From DAMBHY01 sp032068765 (GTDB lineage Bacteria; Bacteroidota; Bacteroidia; Bacteroidales; Dysgonomonadaceae), in assembly GCA_032068765.1 (NCBI GenBank), contig DAMBHY010000035.1:1-5272 (forward strand): a DNA stretch of 5,272 nucleotides. The letters are read 5' to 3'. The notes under the pieces were generated by a model, which saw only the letters and a list, made by a program, of their open reading frames with translations, did no database searches and was not told where the DNA came from. Below are positions 1 through 5,272 of the stretch, in pieces; position 1 is the first letter of the stretch, and each line of letters opens with the position of its first letter. Made by a program: the position numbers and the translations under genes.

Positions 1-12
1 ACATAGTGAAAA

Positions 13-47
13 TTACGAGTTACGAGTTAAGAATTACGAGTTGAGTA
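13..47. repeat. Short tandem array of 7-nt units (TTACGAG)
   Basis: Five consecutive heptamers read TTACGAG (13-19), TTACGAG (20-26), TTAAGAA (27-33), TTACGAG (34-40) and TTGAGTA (41-47). Three are identical and two diverged. The array ends about 15 nt before the longer repeat array begins. A-T-rich repeats of this kind are, from memory, seen in Bacteroidota intergenic regions. No function is evident. Confidence 0.65.
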
Positions 48-62
48 TTAGCCCCTCCTAAT

Positions 63-423
63 CCCTCCGCAGCGGTTCATTATCCCGACATTCTGGTTGT
101 TTATCCCTCTGTCGGGGTTATTTATCCCTCCGTCGCGGTTCGGAACCTCGTCGTTCCGGTTCCGAAATGGTCTGATGGGGTTGCGCACCCCGAATTTGGG
201 GTTGTATAACCTGTCCGCCGGGGTGCCGGATGTGTATTTCGGGGTTCGCAACCGGGATTTTGGGGTGGAAGACCCCGATGTCGGGGTTGGGTAACCTGTC
301 TGCCGGGGTTCAGAACCGGGACGGAGCATTTCGGAACCTATCCGTCGGGGTTCGGAACGTATAATTTGAGGTTGTGCAACCTATCCGTCAGGGTTGGGTA
401 ACCTATATTTTGAGGTTCACCAA
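63..423. repeat. Tandem array of ~17 degenerate 20-22 nt palindromic units
   Basis: This gene-free stretch is filled by about 17 head-to-tail units of 20-22 nt, starting at 63, 84, 105, 126, 146, 167, 188, 210, 231, 252, 273, 295, 316, 337, 358, 380 and 402. The plan is CC-N7/8-GGGGTT-N3/4-AA, so each unit plus the next CC makes GGTT-N3/4-AACC. Exact copies of that inverted repeat occur at 137-147, 200-211, 243-253, 285-296, 307-317, 370-381, 392-403 and 414-425. The last one extends to a perfect 9-bp stem (409-417 with 422-430). Among the better-conserved units, the one-base length variation comes mainly from the 3- or 4-nt spacer. Most units are 21 nt, so translations on both strands stay partly open and show seven-residue periodicity. 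There is no convincing start, and I do not treat them as genes. Confidence 0.85.
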
Positions 424-446
424 CCTCAAATCCGCGAAAATTACAG

Positions 447-485
447 CATATGTGTAATGCGGTTCGAAACCGCACTACGCGTATG
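447..485 (-). terminator. Imperfect 18-bp hairpin after the 162-residue gene, possible terminator
   Basis: Arms 447-464 and 468-485 pair at 15 of 18 positions around a 3-nt loop; the inner 7 bp (TGCGGTT/AACCGCA) are perfect. The hairpin starts 10 nt after the stop codon at 496-498. On the minus strand the downstream sequence is GCTGTAATTTTCGC, with only four Ts, so intrinsic termination would be weak. The apex GGTT-CGA-AACC matches the core of the repeat units to its left, so it may equally be a diverged member of that array. Confidence 0.45.
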
Positions 486-495
486 TGGGGAATGT

Positions 496-984
496 TTATT
501 TATTTCCGTCTGCGGGCTTATTGGTGATAGTCGGCCTCATAAAGAACTGCTGCAACTCACGATGTTTGTTCTCGAAACCCGGAGCCGCCGTCTGCACTTT
601 GTACTGCGTGAAGGCGTAATCGGCAAGCGCGCCCTGGTAGTTGTCAAAGTCGTGCAGCGTTTTGGCGTTGTTCAGTCCGTCGATGATTTTTTGCAGGCGC
701 GCGATGGTCGTTTCGAAGAAATTGCGGTCGGCAAAGTCTTTGAAAAATTCTTCCCAGTCCACGTCGGGGCTGGTGAGGTCGGGCTGCATCTTGGCGTAGT
801 CATACGCTTTGTTCACCAGCAGTTTGTTTTGCTCGCTGATGCTGCCGTATCGGCGGCGTTCGTCGGGCGTGAGGTTTACCAGAAAGGGTTTAAGCGCGGT
901 TTCGAGCGAGCTGATGGATTCATTTACTTGTGTGGATGTTTCGGGCGCGATATGTGCGTTGTTTAAATTTTGTAGTGTTGCCAT
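496..984 (-). CDS. Conserved-looking hypothetical helical protein, 162 residues
   Basis: I do not recognise a named family. The protein has no signal peptide, transmembrane segment or cysteines, and looks all-helical and cytoplasmic. Visible landmarks are LNNAHIAP at 7-14, LTPDERRRYG at 38-47, a W77-centred acidic/aromatic stretch (DWEEFFKDFADRNFF, 76-90), an LQKIIDGL helix at 97-104, and a helical end (LADYAFTQYKVQTAAPGF). From memory it resembles short Bacteroidota proteins of unknown function with the layout 'LTPDER... NKAYDYAK...P...', but this is only an impression. The antisense frame over the same bases is also open, which is expected in a G+C-richer gene; the minus frame is preferred for its A-rich start region (AAAACAAAAAAAATG), its strand, and its normal amino-acid composition. 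It is richer in G+C than the neighbouring cluster, which suggests a different origin. It lies 49 nt after the barrel gene with no evident promoter or terminator between them, and is followed by a hairpin and a repeat array. Confidence 0.75.
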   Translation of the reverse strand: MATLQNLNNAHIAPETSTQVNESISSLETALKPFLVNLTPDERRRYGSISEQNKLLVNKAYDYAKMQPDLTSPDVDWEEFFKDFADRNFFETTIARLQKIIDGLNNAKTLHDFDNYQGALADYAFTQYKVQTAAPGFENKHRELQQFFMRPTITNKPADGNK

Positions 985-1033
985 TTTTTTTGTTTTAATT
1001 TTTAAAAATGAATTTGATAATTATTTATTTGTT

Positions 1034-3367
1034 TCAGAATTTGAAAATTCCGGAATCGTTATCACTGTTATTTATGTTTTTATTTAAACCTTGATACTTT
1101 CTTCCACGTGATAAATTCCAAGAAAAAGACAGAGATATCATATTTCCCCAATCAGGAACAAAAACATTTAATTCTTTTTTTACATTCACATTTTTGGTTA
1201 TATCTCCGCTTGTATTCCCATTCTTTTTGAATATGTAAGACCAATCTATTCCGAAAGACATATTTTTGAATTGATAATTGAGATATACATCACTATAATC
1301 GGAGCCATAAGAGATAGTTTCACCCATTAAGGAGCTTTCTTTCGAATTCCATTTAACGCCCATATTCCAGTTGCCCAACATTAAATCTGCTTGAATGACT
1401 CCCCAAAGTCGATGATAGGTGTGATTATAATTATTGCCGTTGCTTCTGAAAGTTTGATAAGATATTCCGCCTTGCAAGGTTAGTTTATCGGGAATGATGT
1501 AATATTGACCTGCAAGATAGTCCCATACTTGTACACGACTTTTTTGATTGTCATAGCCAAACTCAAATAAGGTATTCCCCAAATTATCAGTTGTTCTGTA
1601 TATTTCTTCCATAATGGGTTTTTCGCTATAAGTACATCCCAAAGTGTTTTCAAAATAATAACGCTTATTTTGATAAGAGAACATTATTGTATTTGTCATA
1701 TCCCAATAAGGTCTTAAATCAGGGTTTCCTAATCTAATCTCCATATCATTTGCTTGTTGTCTGATATCTCCCAATGAAGATAAAGAGGGAATGCGCGGAG
1801 TAACATAAAATCTATAACGAAGGCTTGCTCCGCTAAATGGAGCGTATGAAAGCGTTAAAGAGGGTCGGAATAGCCAATAATTATAATGGTTATTTTCTTG
1901 TTGATAAGTTTGATAACTTAATCCGGCTCCCATCACATAATTTAGTTTTGCCCATTTCCCGTTGATTTGGGAATAAAAATAGGTAGAAGTATTATGGATT
2001 TTATTGTCTATATTTTGATTGCCGGTATATCTGTTTTCAGTATATCCGTTAGCATGTTGCAGTCCGCTCAGCAAAGTAAATTTTTCTAATTGTCTACTAT
2101 ACCTTATCTCTCCTATTGCGGAATATTTTTTACCCAGAGTGCTATAACCATAGTTGTTTATCACATTTGAAAAATTATTATCGGAATATGTTTTATAATT
2201 ATATCCATATTCTGTATTAATATAGGTACCTACTATATTGGCGTTGATTATCTGTTTCTTTGGCAGGTATCTTTTATAGAAAAGATCCAAAATGGGAGAA
2301 TGATACTTTTCGGTAGGTTCTGTCAAAGAATAATAGTCGGGTTTCCCTGTTTCCGACACATGTTGTCTGTGTCCTCTGTCGGGACTATCATAAAATATTC
2401 CGTGCAGGTTGGTTTCAAAAACATATTTTTGAGGAACGGTAAGATTATAAGTAAGCTGTAGTCTGTGTTGTAAATATTTCAAGTGAGTGTTTATCCCCTC
2501 ACGAGATATAATATGACTTGTGGCATCGGGGAGCATATAGGTATCTGTTTGATTAATGTATCTTTTATCTACGATACCGTAATCCATAGAATAATTTATC
2601 CCAAATTCTGATAGTTTGTGATTGTATTTGAAATAATACAAATTGTTGCCATTACCCGTGGTAACTGCGTTTGTGGTGTTAATACCTGTAACGAATCCTG
2701 ATTCTCTCCTTTTTACAATAAAGTGCACCACTGCCTCCGCGTTTTCTTCCGCATATTGTACGCCGGGGGCATCAATATATTCTATTCTTACAATTTCATC
2801 CGGACGTAGAGAAATGACATCTGCCTTTGTCGCTTTTTTATCATTAATGTAAATAGGGACATTTCCTCCGTTCATCTTAGAAATGCTTTTGTTTATTAGG
2901 TCAACCTTTAAACTGGGTAACATCAGTTTGTTTAAAACATCATAGCCACTGGTTGATTTTTTTACAATATTTTCAGTGGGGTAAATTAGTTGCCTGTCAG
3001 TTTTTGCTACTGAACGCGCCGCGGTTATCGTTACTTCCTGAAGCTGGGTATTGTTCAGAATAATATTGCCTACATCTGTTTTGCTGGATAAATTTTTCAA
3101 AACTAATACAGATGATTCATAACCTACGGAAGACACTGTTAATTTATAATTTCCCGAGAGTTTATTTTTTGGAATTAATTCAAAAACGCCCTTCTTGTTT
3201 GTGGATGCACCTGATACAAAGGCTGAGTCAGAGGTGTGCAAAACAATATTGGCAAACTCAATGGGTTGGTTTTTTGTATCAATCACTTTACCTATGATAG
3301 TTTGGGCTTGGATTCTAACTGATAATAGAATATGCAACATTAGAAATAAAATACAAATTTTCTTCAT
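1034..3367 (-). CDS. TonB-receptor-like outer-membrane beta-barrel protein
   Basis: This 777-residue protein is predicted to sit in the outer membrane. It begins with a Sec signal peptide (K2, K3, hydrophobic 4-16, probable cleavage after A21). A carboxypeptidase-regulatory-like beta domain follows at about 22-95 (IIGKVIDTKNQPIEFANIVL, later KLTVSSVGY). The segment LQEVTITAAR near 109-118 is the usual linker before the plug. About 120-220 is plug-like (YDVLNKLMLPSLKVD, EIVRIEYIDAPG), and the rest is a long alternating aromatic/polar barrel ending in phenylalanine. The C-terminal style (NLSRGRKYQGLN, then DNDSGI) fits the outer membrane beta-barrel family related to TonB-dependent receptors (Pfam OMP_b-brl_3 type). 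No SusD-like partner is adjacent. It follows the maturase by 11 nt, which implies the same transcript and a role in export, uptake or sensing of the modified peptide. That role is inferred from position. Many family members have no known ligand. Length and reading frame look intact. Confidence 0.88.
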   Translation of the reverse strand: MKKICILFLMLHILLSVRIQAQTIIGKVIDTKNQPIEFANIVLHTSDSAFVSGASTNKKGVFELIPKNKLSGNYKLTVSSVGYESSVLVLKNLSSKTDVGNIILNNTQLQEVTITAARSVAKTDRQLIYPTENIVKKSTSGYDVLNKLMLPSLKVDLINKSISKMNGGNVPIYINDKKATKADVISLRPDEIVRIEYIDAPGVQYAEENAEAVVHFIVKRRESGFVTGINTTNAVTTGNGNNLYYFKYNHKLSEFGINYSMDYGIVDKRYINQTDTYMLPDATSHIISREGINTHLKYLQHRLQLTYNLTVPQKYVFETNLHGIFYDSPDRGHRQHVSETGKPDYYSLTEPTEKYHSPILDLFYKRYLPKKQIINANIVGTYINTEYGYNYKTYSDNNFSNVINNYGYSTLGKKYSAIGEIRYSRQLEKFTLLSGLQHANGYTENRYTGNQNIDNKIHNTSTYFYSQINGKWAKLNYVMGAGLSYQTYQQENNHYNYWLFRPSLTLSYAPFSGASLRYRFYVTPRIPSLSSLGDIRQQANDMEIRLGNPDLRPYWDMTNTIMFSYQNKRYYFENTLGCTYSEKPIMEEIYRTTDNLGNTLFEFGYDNQKSRVQVWDYLAGQYYIIPDKLTLQGGISYQTFRSNGNNYNHTYHRLWGVIQADLMLGNWNMGVKWNSKESSLMGETISYGSDYSDVYLNYQFKNMSFGIDWSYIFKKNGNTSGDITKNVNVKKELNVFVPDWGNMISLSFSWNLSRGRKYQGLNKNINNSDNDSGIFKF

Positions 3368-3378
3368 TGCGTTAGTTT

Positions 3379-4773
3379 TTAAAATTTGGCATAATTAGAG
3401 TTCTTGTTACTACAATAATGAGTAAATATTTCCCATTTCTTTGAATCTTTACGTATATTGGCTATTAATAATAGTACTTTTTCTATATGTTCTTGATTCG
3501 ATTTACATAAAGTAGCTTTAGGATGAGAAAGATAATTTTTGGCTTCTTCATCATAAAACCATTTAATAGTACATCCACCACAAATATTTTGAGCCCAACA
3601 GTCTTTGCAAATAACTTCTTTTTTGTGAATATTAAATAAAAGAGGAAATGATTCTTTATAGTTTCCAGGGCTATTAAATATATTATCCGAAGAGATATTA
3701 CCTAAATTAAGATGATTTTCTCCGGTGTTCATGTGGCATGCGTATATGTAACCTTTTGTGGAGATTGCGAATATATTTTTAGAAACCAGACACATGTTTT
3801 TGGGTTGTTGATTAATTAAAGAATGCAATATACTCCAAAATCCTTCTGGAAGATTTGTCATGTCTATGTCTGAAATATTATCCTTGTCAAATAAATCCCA
3901 ATATTCTTGATGAGAACGTGATTCCAAGCTTAACTCATCCATTATTTGTCCATTAATTCCAAATTCTTTCCAAAAAAAAGATTGAAGTTCAGAAATTGTA
4001 ATATTATTCTGCTTATGATATTCTGTATAAGTAGCCTCGTACCGGATTAATACGTTCGTTTCTTGTGCTACTGTTTTAATAAATCTGGAAATTTTATCAT
4101 AACTACCTTGCCCGTTAAGATATATACGGTTATGGTCGTTCAAGTTTTTTGGACCATCAATGCTTACTGTAATAAAGGAAATAAAGTTTTTAATTAAATC
4201 CAATATGCGTTGGTTAAATATTGTGCCGTTTGTGATGATACCAAATTTGGGTATATATTTTATTTTTTTTGTATTAAAGTATGAGTTAAATTTATTACAT
4301 AAATATTCCATTACTTCAATATTCATCATAGGCTCTCCTCCAAAGAATACTATATGCTCTATATAATCAAAATTCTCACAACAGAAATCGACAAAAGATT
4401 GAGCTGTTTCAATTGTCATTAAATACCGAGGTTGATTATAACTTCCTCCATTGGCATAGCAATAACGGCATCGTAAATTGCAATCATTAGATATATGAAG
4501 AGTTATTCGACTAATAATTCTATTACTAGTATCAGAATTCTTTTTTTCTAAACCAACGTCATTCTTGGCTGTTTTTTTATTTAATTTTTCTAAGAAATTC
4601 ATTAATTCGTTTTCAGAATAACCAAATTCAGCAACTGTCTTTTCAATTCCAAATTCAGTTATGCTTTTTGCAATATTGTACGAATTATCATCAACGGATA
4701 ATAAAGTATAAGTTGGAAAATGGAAGATTATATTTTTATCCTTTTCTCCCTTGATTAAGTGTAGGTCTTTCAT
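3379..4773 (-). CDS. Radical SAM/SPASM peptide maturase
   Basis: This 464-residue enzyme is expected to bind S-adenosylmethionine at a 4Fe-4S cluster and install radical-derived modifications in the upstream Cys-rich peptide. Residues 15-65 have a hydrophobic strand then helices (FHFPTYTLLSVDD, later GYSENELMNFLEKL), the layout seen in N-terminal leader-binding, PqqD/RRE-like regions of such maturases; this is inferred from pattern only. The radical SAM signature CNLRCRYC gives C98, C102 and C105. GGEP lies at 145-148, and SIDGP at 204-208 is typical of SPASM peptide maturases. The C-terminal SPASM domain shows C328, GYIYAC (G341, C346), then C389, C392, C398, C401 and C423, ligands for two auxiliary clusters. 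Its central motif is CX2CX5CX2C rather than the CX2CX5CX3C of anaerobic sulfatase maturases. Length is normal and all cluster motifs are intact. It starts 67 nt after the precursor gene and ends 11 nt before the barrel gene, so it is probably co-transcribed. The exact subfamily is not assigned. Confidence 0.92.
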   Translation of the reverse strand: MKDLHLIKGEKDKNIIFHFPTYTLLSVDDNSYNIAKSITEFGIEKTVAEFGYSENELMNFLEKLNKKTAKNDVGLEKKNSDTSNRIISRITLHISNDCNLRCRYCYANGGSYNQPRYLMTIETAQSFVDFCCENFDYIEHIVFFGGEPMMNIEVMEYLCNKFNSYFNTKKIKYIPKFGIITNGTIFNQRILDLIKNFISFITVSIDGPKNLNDHNRIYLNGQGSYDKISRFIKTVAQETNVLIRYEATYTEYHKQNNITISELQSFFWKEFGINGQIMDELSLESRSHQEYWDLFDKDNISDIDMTNLPEGFWSILHSLINQQPKNMCLVSKNIFAISTKGYIYACHMNTGENHLNLGNISSDNIFNSPGNYKESFPLLFNIHKKEVICKDCWAQNICGGCTIKWFYDEEAKNYLSHPKATLCKSNQEHIEKVLLLIANIRKDSKKWEIFTHYCSNKNSNYAKF

Positions 4774-4791
4774 TTTGATTTTTTTAATTTA

Positions 4792-4818
4792 CACAGGCGT
4801 TTTTTATGAACGCCTGTG
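4792..4818 (-). promoter_or_regulatory. Intercistronic hairpin between precursor and maturase genes
   Basis: The arms CACAGGCGTT (4792-4801) and AACGCCTGTG (4809-4818) are perfectly complementary with a 7-nt loop. The hairpin lies 22 nt after the precursor stop codon and 18 nt before the maturase start. On the minus strand it is followed by TAAATTAAAAAAATC, not a T-run, so it is not a standard intrinsic terminator. Its position fits a partial terminator, processing site or 3' stabiliser that lets the precursor be made in excess over its enzyme. That role is inferred. Confidence 0.6.
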
Positions 4819-4840
4819 ACATAATTGCCTATTATTTTTT

Positions 4841-5035
4841 CTACTCTACCGTTGGTTCTGCTGGCAGTTGTGGAGTTTCATGGCACTTTCCATTACATAC
4901 ACCACAACCAGAGTTGTCACCTGAACAATTTCCATTACACACGCCGCAGCCTCTAATACTTATAGCTTCGGTTGTTCCTCCTTTAAGTTCAGATAAATCC
5001 AACTCTTCGACTTCTAAAGATTTTAATGTATTCAT
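4841..5035 (-). CDS. Six-cysteine RiPP precursor peptide with double-glycine leader
   Basis: This 64-residue peptide looks like the substrate of the radical SAM maturase encoded just downstream. Residues 1-20 form a short acidic leader ending in ELDLSELKGG, a double-glycine leader of the kind cut by C39-type peptidases and common in Bacteroidota peptide precursors. Residues 29-37 (GCGVCNGNC) and 43-51 (GCGVCNGKC) are near-identical copies with a 14-residue period. The cysteines are 30, 33, 37, 44, 47 and 51, giving CX2CX3C-X6-CX2CX3C. A Pro/Glu-rich tail (52-64) follows and may be a follower segment. The ATG at 5035 is chosen because it gives the complete leader; the sequence before it (CTAAAGAA) is A-rich with no strong Shine-Dalgarno. 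There is no transmembrane segment or Sec signal. Leader type, repeats and neighbours support a RiPP precursor. The modification (thioether or other crosslinks, or a metal site) and the activity are unknown. I cannot place it in a named precursor family with certainty. Confidence 0.88.
   Translation of the reverse strand: MNTLKSLEVEELDLSELKGGTTEAISIRGCGVCNGNCSGDNSGCGVCNGKCHETPQLPAEPTVE
4883..4951 (-). repeat. In-frame 42-nt-period duplication in the precursor core
   Basis: Two 27-nt segments (4951-4925 and 4909-4883 on the minus strand) encode GCGVCNGNC and GCGVCNGKC. They start 42 nt (14 codons) apart. The proteins differ at one residue, while several third codon positions differ, for example in the first Gly-Cys-Gly-Val codons. 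This indicates an old duplication kept under protein-level selection rather than a recent slippage event. Confidence 0.75.
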
Positions 5036-5110
5036 TTCTTTAGTGTATTGTGCTCACTGTCCATTGATTTTTTAAACAGTTTTATTGAGCGGGTTATTTT
5101 TAATTTTGTG

Positions 5111-5149
5111 GCATGTCTTACGTTTTACGAGATTTAACCTTGCATGTCT
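5111..5149. repeat. Direct repeat GCATGTCT, two copies 31 bp apart
   Basis: The 8-mer GCATGTCT occurs at 5111-5118 and 5142-5149 on the plus strand. The start-to-start distance of 31 bp is close to three helical turns, so both would face the same side of the DNA. They lie downstream of the predicted transcription start. They might be a binding site for a regulator or an incidental repeat. Confidence 0.3.
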
Positions 5150-5193
5150 GTATCGCTCGTTTGCTTGCAAGCTATCTTAATTTCCCCTTTCTT

Positions 5194-5235
5194 CTACATT
5201 GGCCACTGCAAAATACACGGGTTCGTTAAAATCAT
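5194..5235 (-). CDS. Possible 13-codon upstream ORF in the leader
   Basis: An ATG at 5235 opens a reading frame MILTNPCILQWPM that stops at 5194-5196. AAGGA lies about 9 nt before the ATG, a better Shine-Dalgarno than any of the four larger genes has, and it would be near the very 5' end of the transcript. It could be a leader peptide involved in regulation or simply chance. Length is too short for composition to help, and no run of a single amino acid suggests classical attenuation. Confidence 0.2.
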   Translation of the reverse strand: MILTNPCILQWPM

Positions 5236-5261
5236 TATTTTTGTTCCTTATTGTAACATTG

Positions 5262-5269
5262 CAAAGATA
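5262..5269 (-). promoter_or_regulatory. Bacteroidota -7 promoter box for the RiPP cluster
   Basis: On the minus strand the bases read TATCTTTG, an exact match to the Bacteroidota -7 consensus TAnnTTTG, in the common context TATATCTTTGCA. The matching -33 TTTG element would fall beyond position 5272 and cannot be seen. Transcription would start near 5255-5258, giving a leader of about 220 nt before the precursor ATG at 5035. I found no second exact TAnnTTTG between here and that ATG, so this is the best candidate promoter for precursor, maturase and barrel protein. Confidence 0.65.
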
Positions 5270-5272
5270 TAC

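Larger units (their letters stand above)
5036..5257 (-). other. Long 5' leader of the RiPP transcript
   Basis: About 220 nt separate the predicted transcription start from the precursor start codon, long for a small peptide gene. The stretch holds a possible 13-codon upstream ORF (5235-5194), a perfect 10-bp palindrome GCTTGCAAGC (5163-5172), a pair of 8-bp direct repeats (5111-5118 and 5142-5149), and a bulged stem near the start codon (5052-5060 pairing with 5076-5080 and 5087-5090). Each is weak alone. I recognise no known riboswitch or RNA family here; leader-mediated control is a possibility only. Confidence 0.35.

Noticed and set aside
48..329. 93-residue minus-strand ORF with seven-residue repeats (and a 65-residue plus-strand counterpart)
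   Set aside because: Both are open because the array unit is mostly 21 nt. Periodicity appears on both strands, the frame changes where units are 20 or 22 nt, and no plausible start context is visible.
63..430. CRISPR array
   Set aside because: Units are contiguous 20-22 nt repeats with no unique 30-40 nt spacers, and no cas genes are present.
394..966. 190-residue plus-strand ORF opposite the 162-residue gene
   Set aside because: It begins inside the repeat array and runs antisense to a gene with better amino-acid composition and a typical A-rich start; it looks like a shadow of the G+C-richer gene.
998..1009. 12-bp palindrome ATTTTTAAAAAT before the 162-residue gene
   Set aside because: It is made only of A and T in an A+T-rich gap and is expected by chance.
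4792..4818. Standard intrinsic terminator after the precursor
   Set aside because: The stem is perfect, but neither strand has a T-run immediately after it, so it is listed as a regulatory hairpin instead.
4806..5075. 89-residue plus-strand ORF covering the precursor gene
   Set aside because: It is the reverse complement of the precursor and its start lies in the loop of the hairpin; the minus-strand peptide has a leader, repeats and partner enzyme.
5087..5158. Inverted pair GAGCG / CGCTC in the leader
   Set aside because: The arms are five bases and more than 60 nt apart, which is too weak to call a structure.
5070..5168. Possible TTG-started ORF of about 32 codons in the leader
   Set aside because: It has no good ribosome binding site at a suitable distance and no recognisable features; an open frame of this length is easily due to chance.

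Overview
The window comes from a member of the Bacteroidota, probably Bacteroidales-like. The evidence is a promoter box of the Bacteroidota type (TAnnTTTG) on the minus strand at the right edge, A-rich start regions without a clear Shine-Dalgarno, and an outer-membrane barrel protein with an N-terminal carboxypeptidase-regulatory-like domain. All four convincing genes lie on the minus strand, so the region is best read from right to left.

Right part (about 5272 to 1034): a compact ribosomally made, modified peptide (RiPP) cluster. A -7 promoter box at 5262-5269 is followed by a leader of about 220 nt. Next comes a 64-residue precursor (5035-4841) with a double-glycine leader and a core holding two copies of GCGVCNG(N/K)C, six cysteines in all. 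A perfect 10-bp hairpin separates it from a 464-residue radical SAM/SPASM peptide maturase (4773-3379). Only 11 nt later a 777-residue TonB-receptor-like outer-membrane beta-barrel protein starts (3367-1034). The natural reading is that the maturase modifies the six-Cys core and the barrel protein handles the product at the outer membrane. No leader-cleaving peptidase/ABC exporter is in the window.

Middle-left (984-496): an unnamed 162-residue soluble helical protein, visibly richer in G+C than the cluster. It lies 49 nt downstream of the barrel gene with no obvious terminator between them. An imperfect 18-bp hairpin follows its stop codon.

Left end (1-430): no credible gene. It holds a tandem array of about 17 degenerate 20-22 nt units (63-423), each built around GGTT-N3/4-AACC, preceded by a short array of 7-nt units (13-47). 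The hairpin after the 162-residue gene has the same GGTT-N3-AACC core, which links it to the array.

The most interesting object is the six-cysteine, twice-repeated precursor with its dedicated maturase and outer-membrane partner. The 20-22 nt palindromic array is second.
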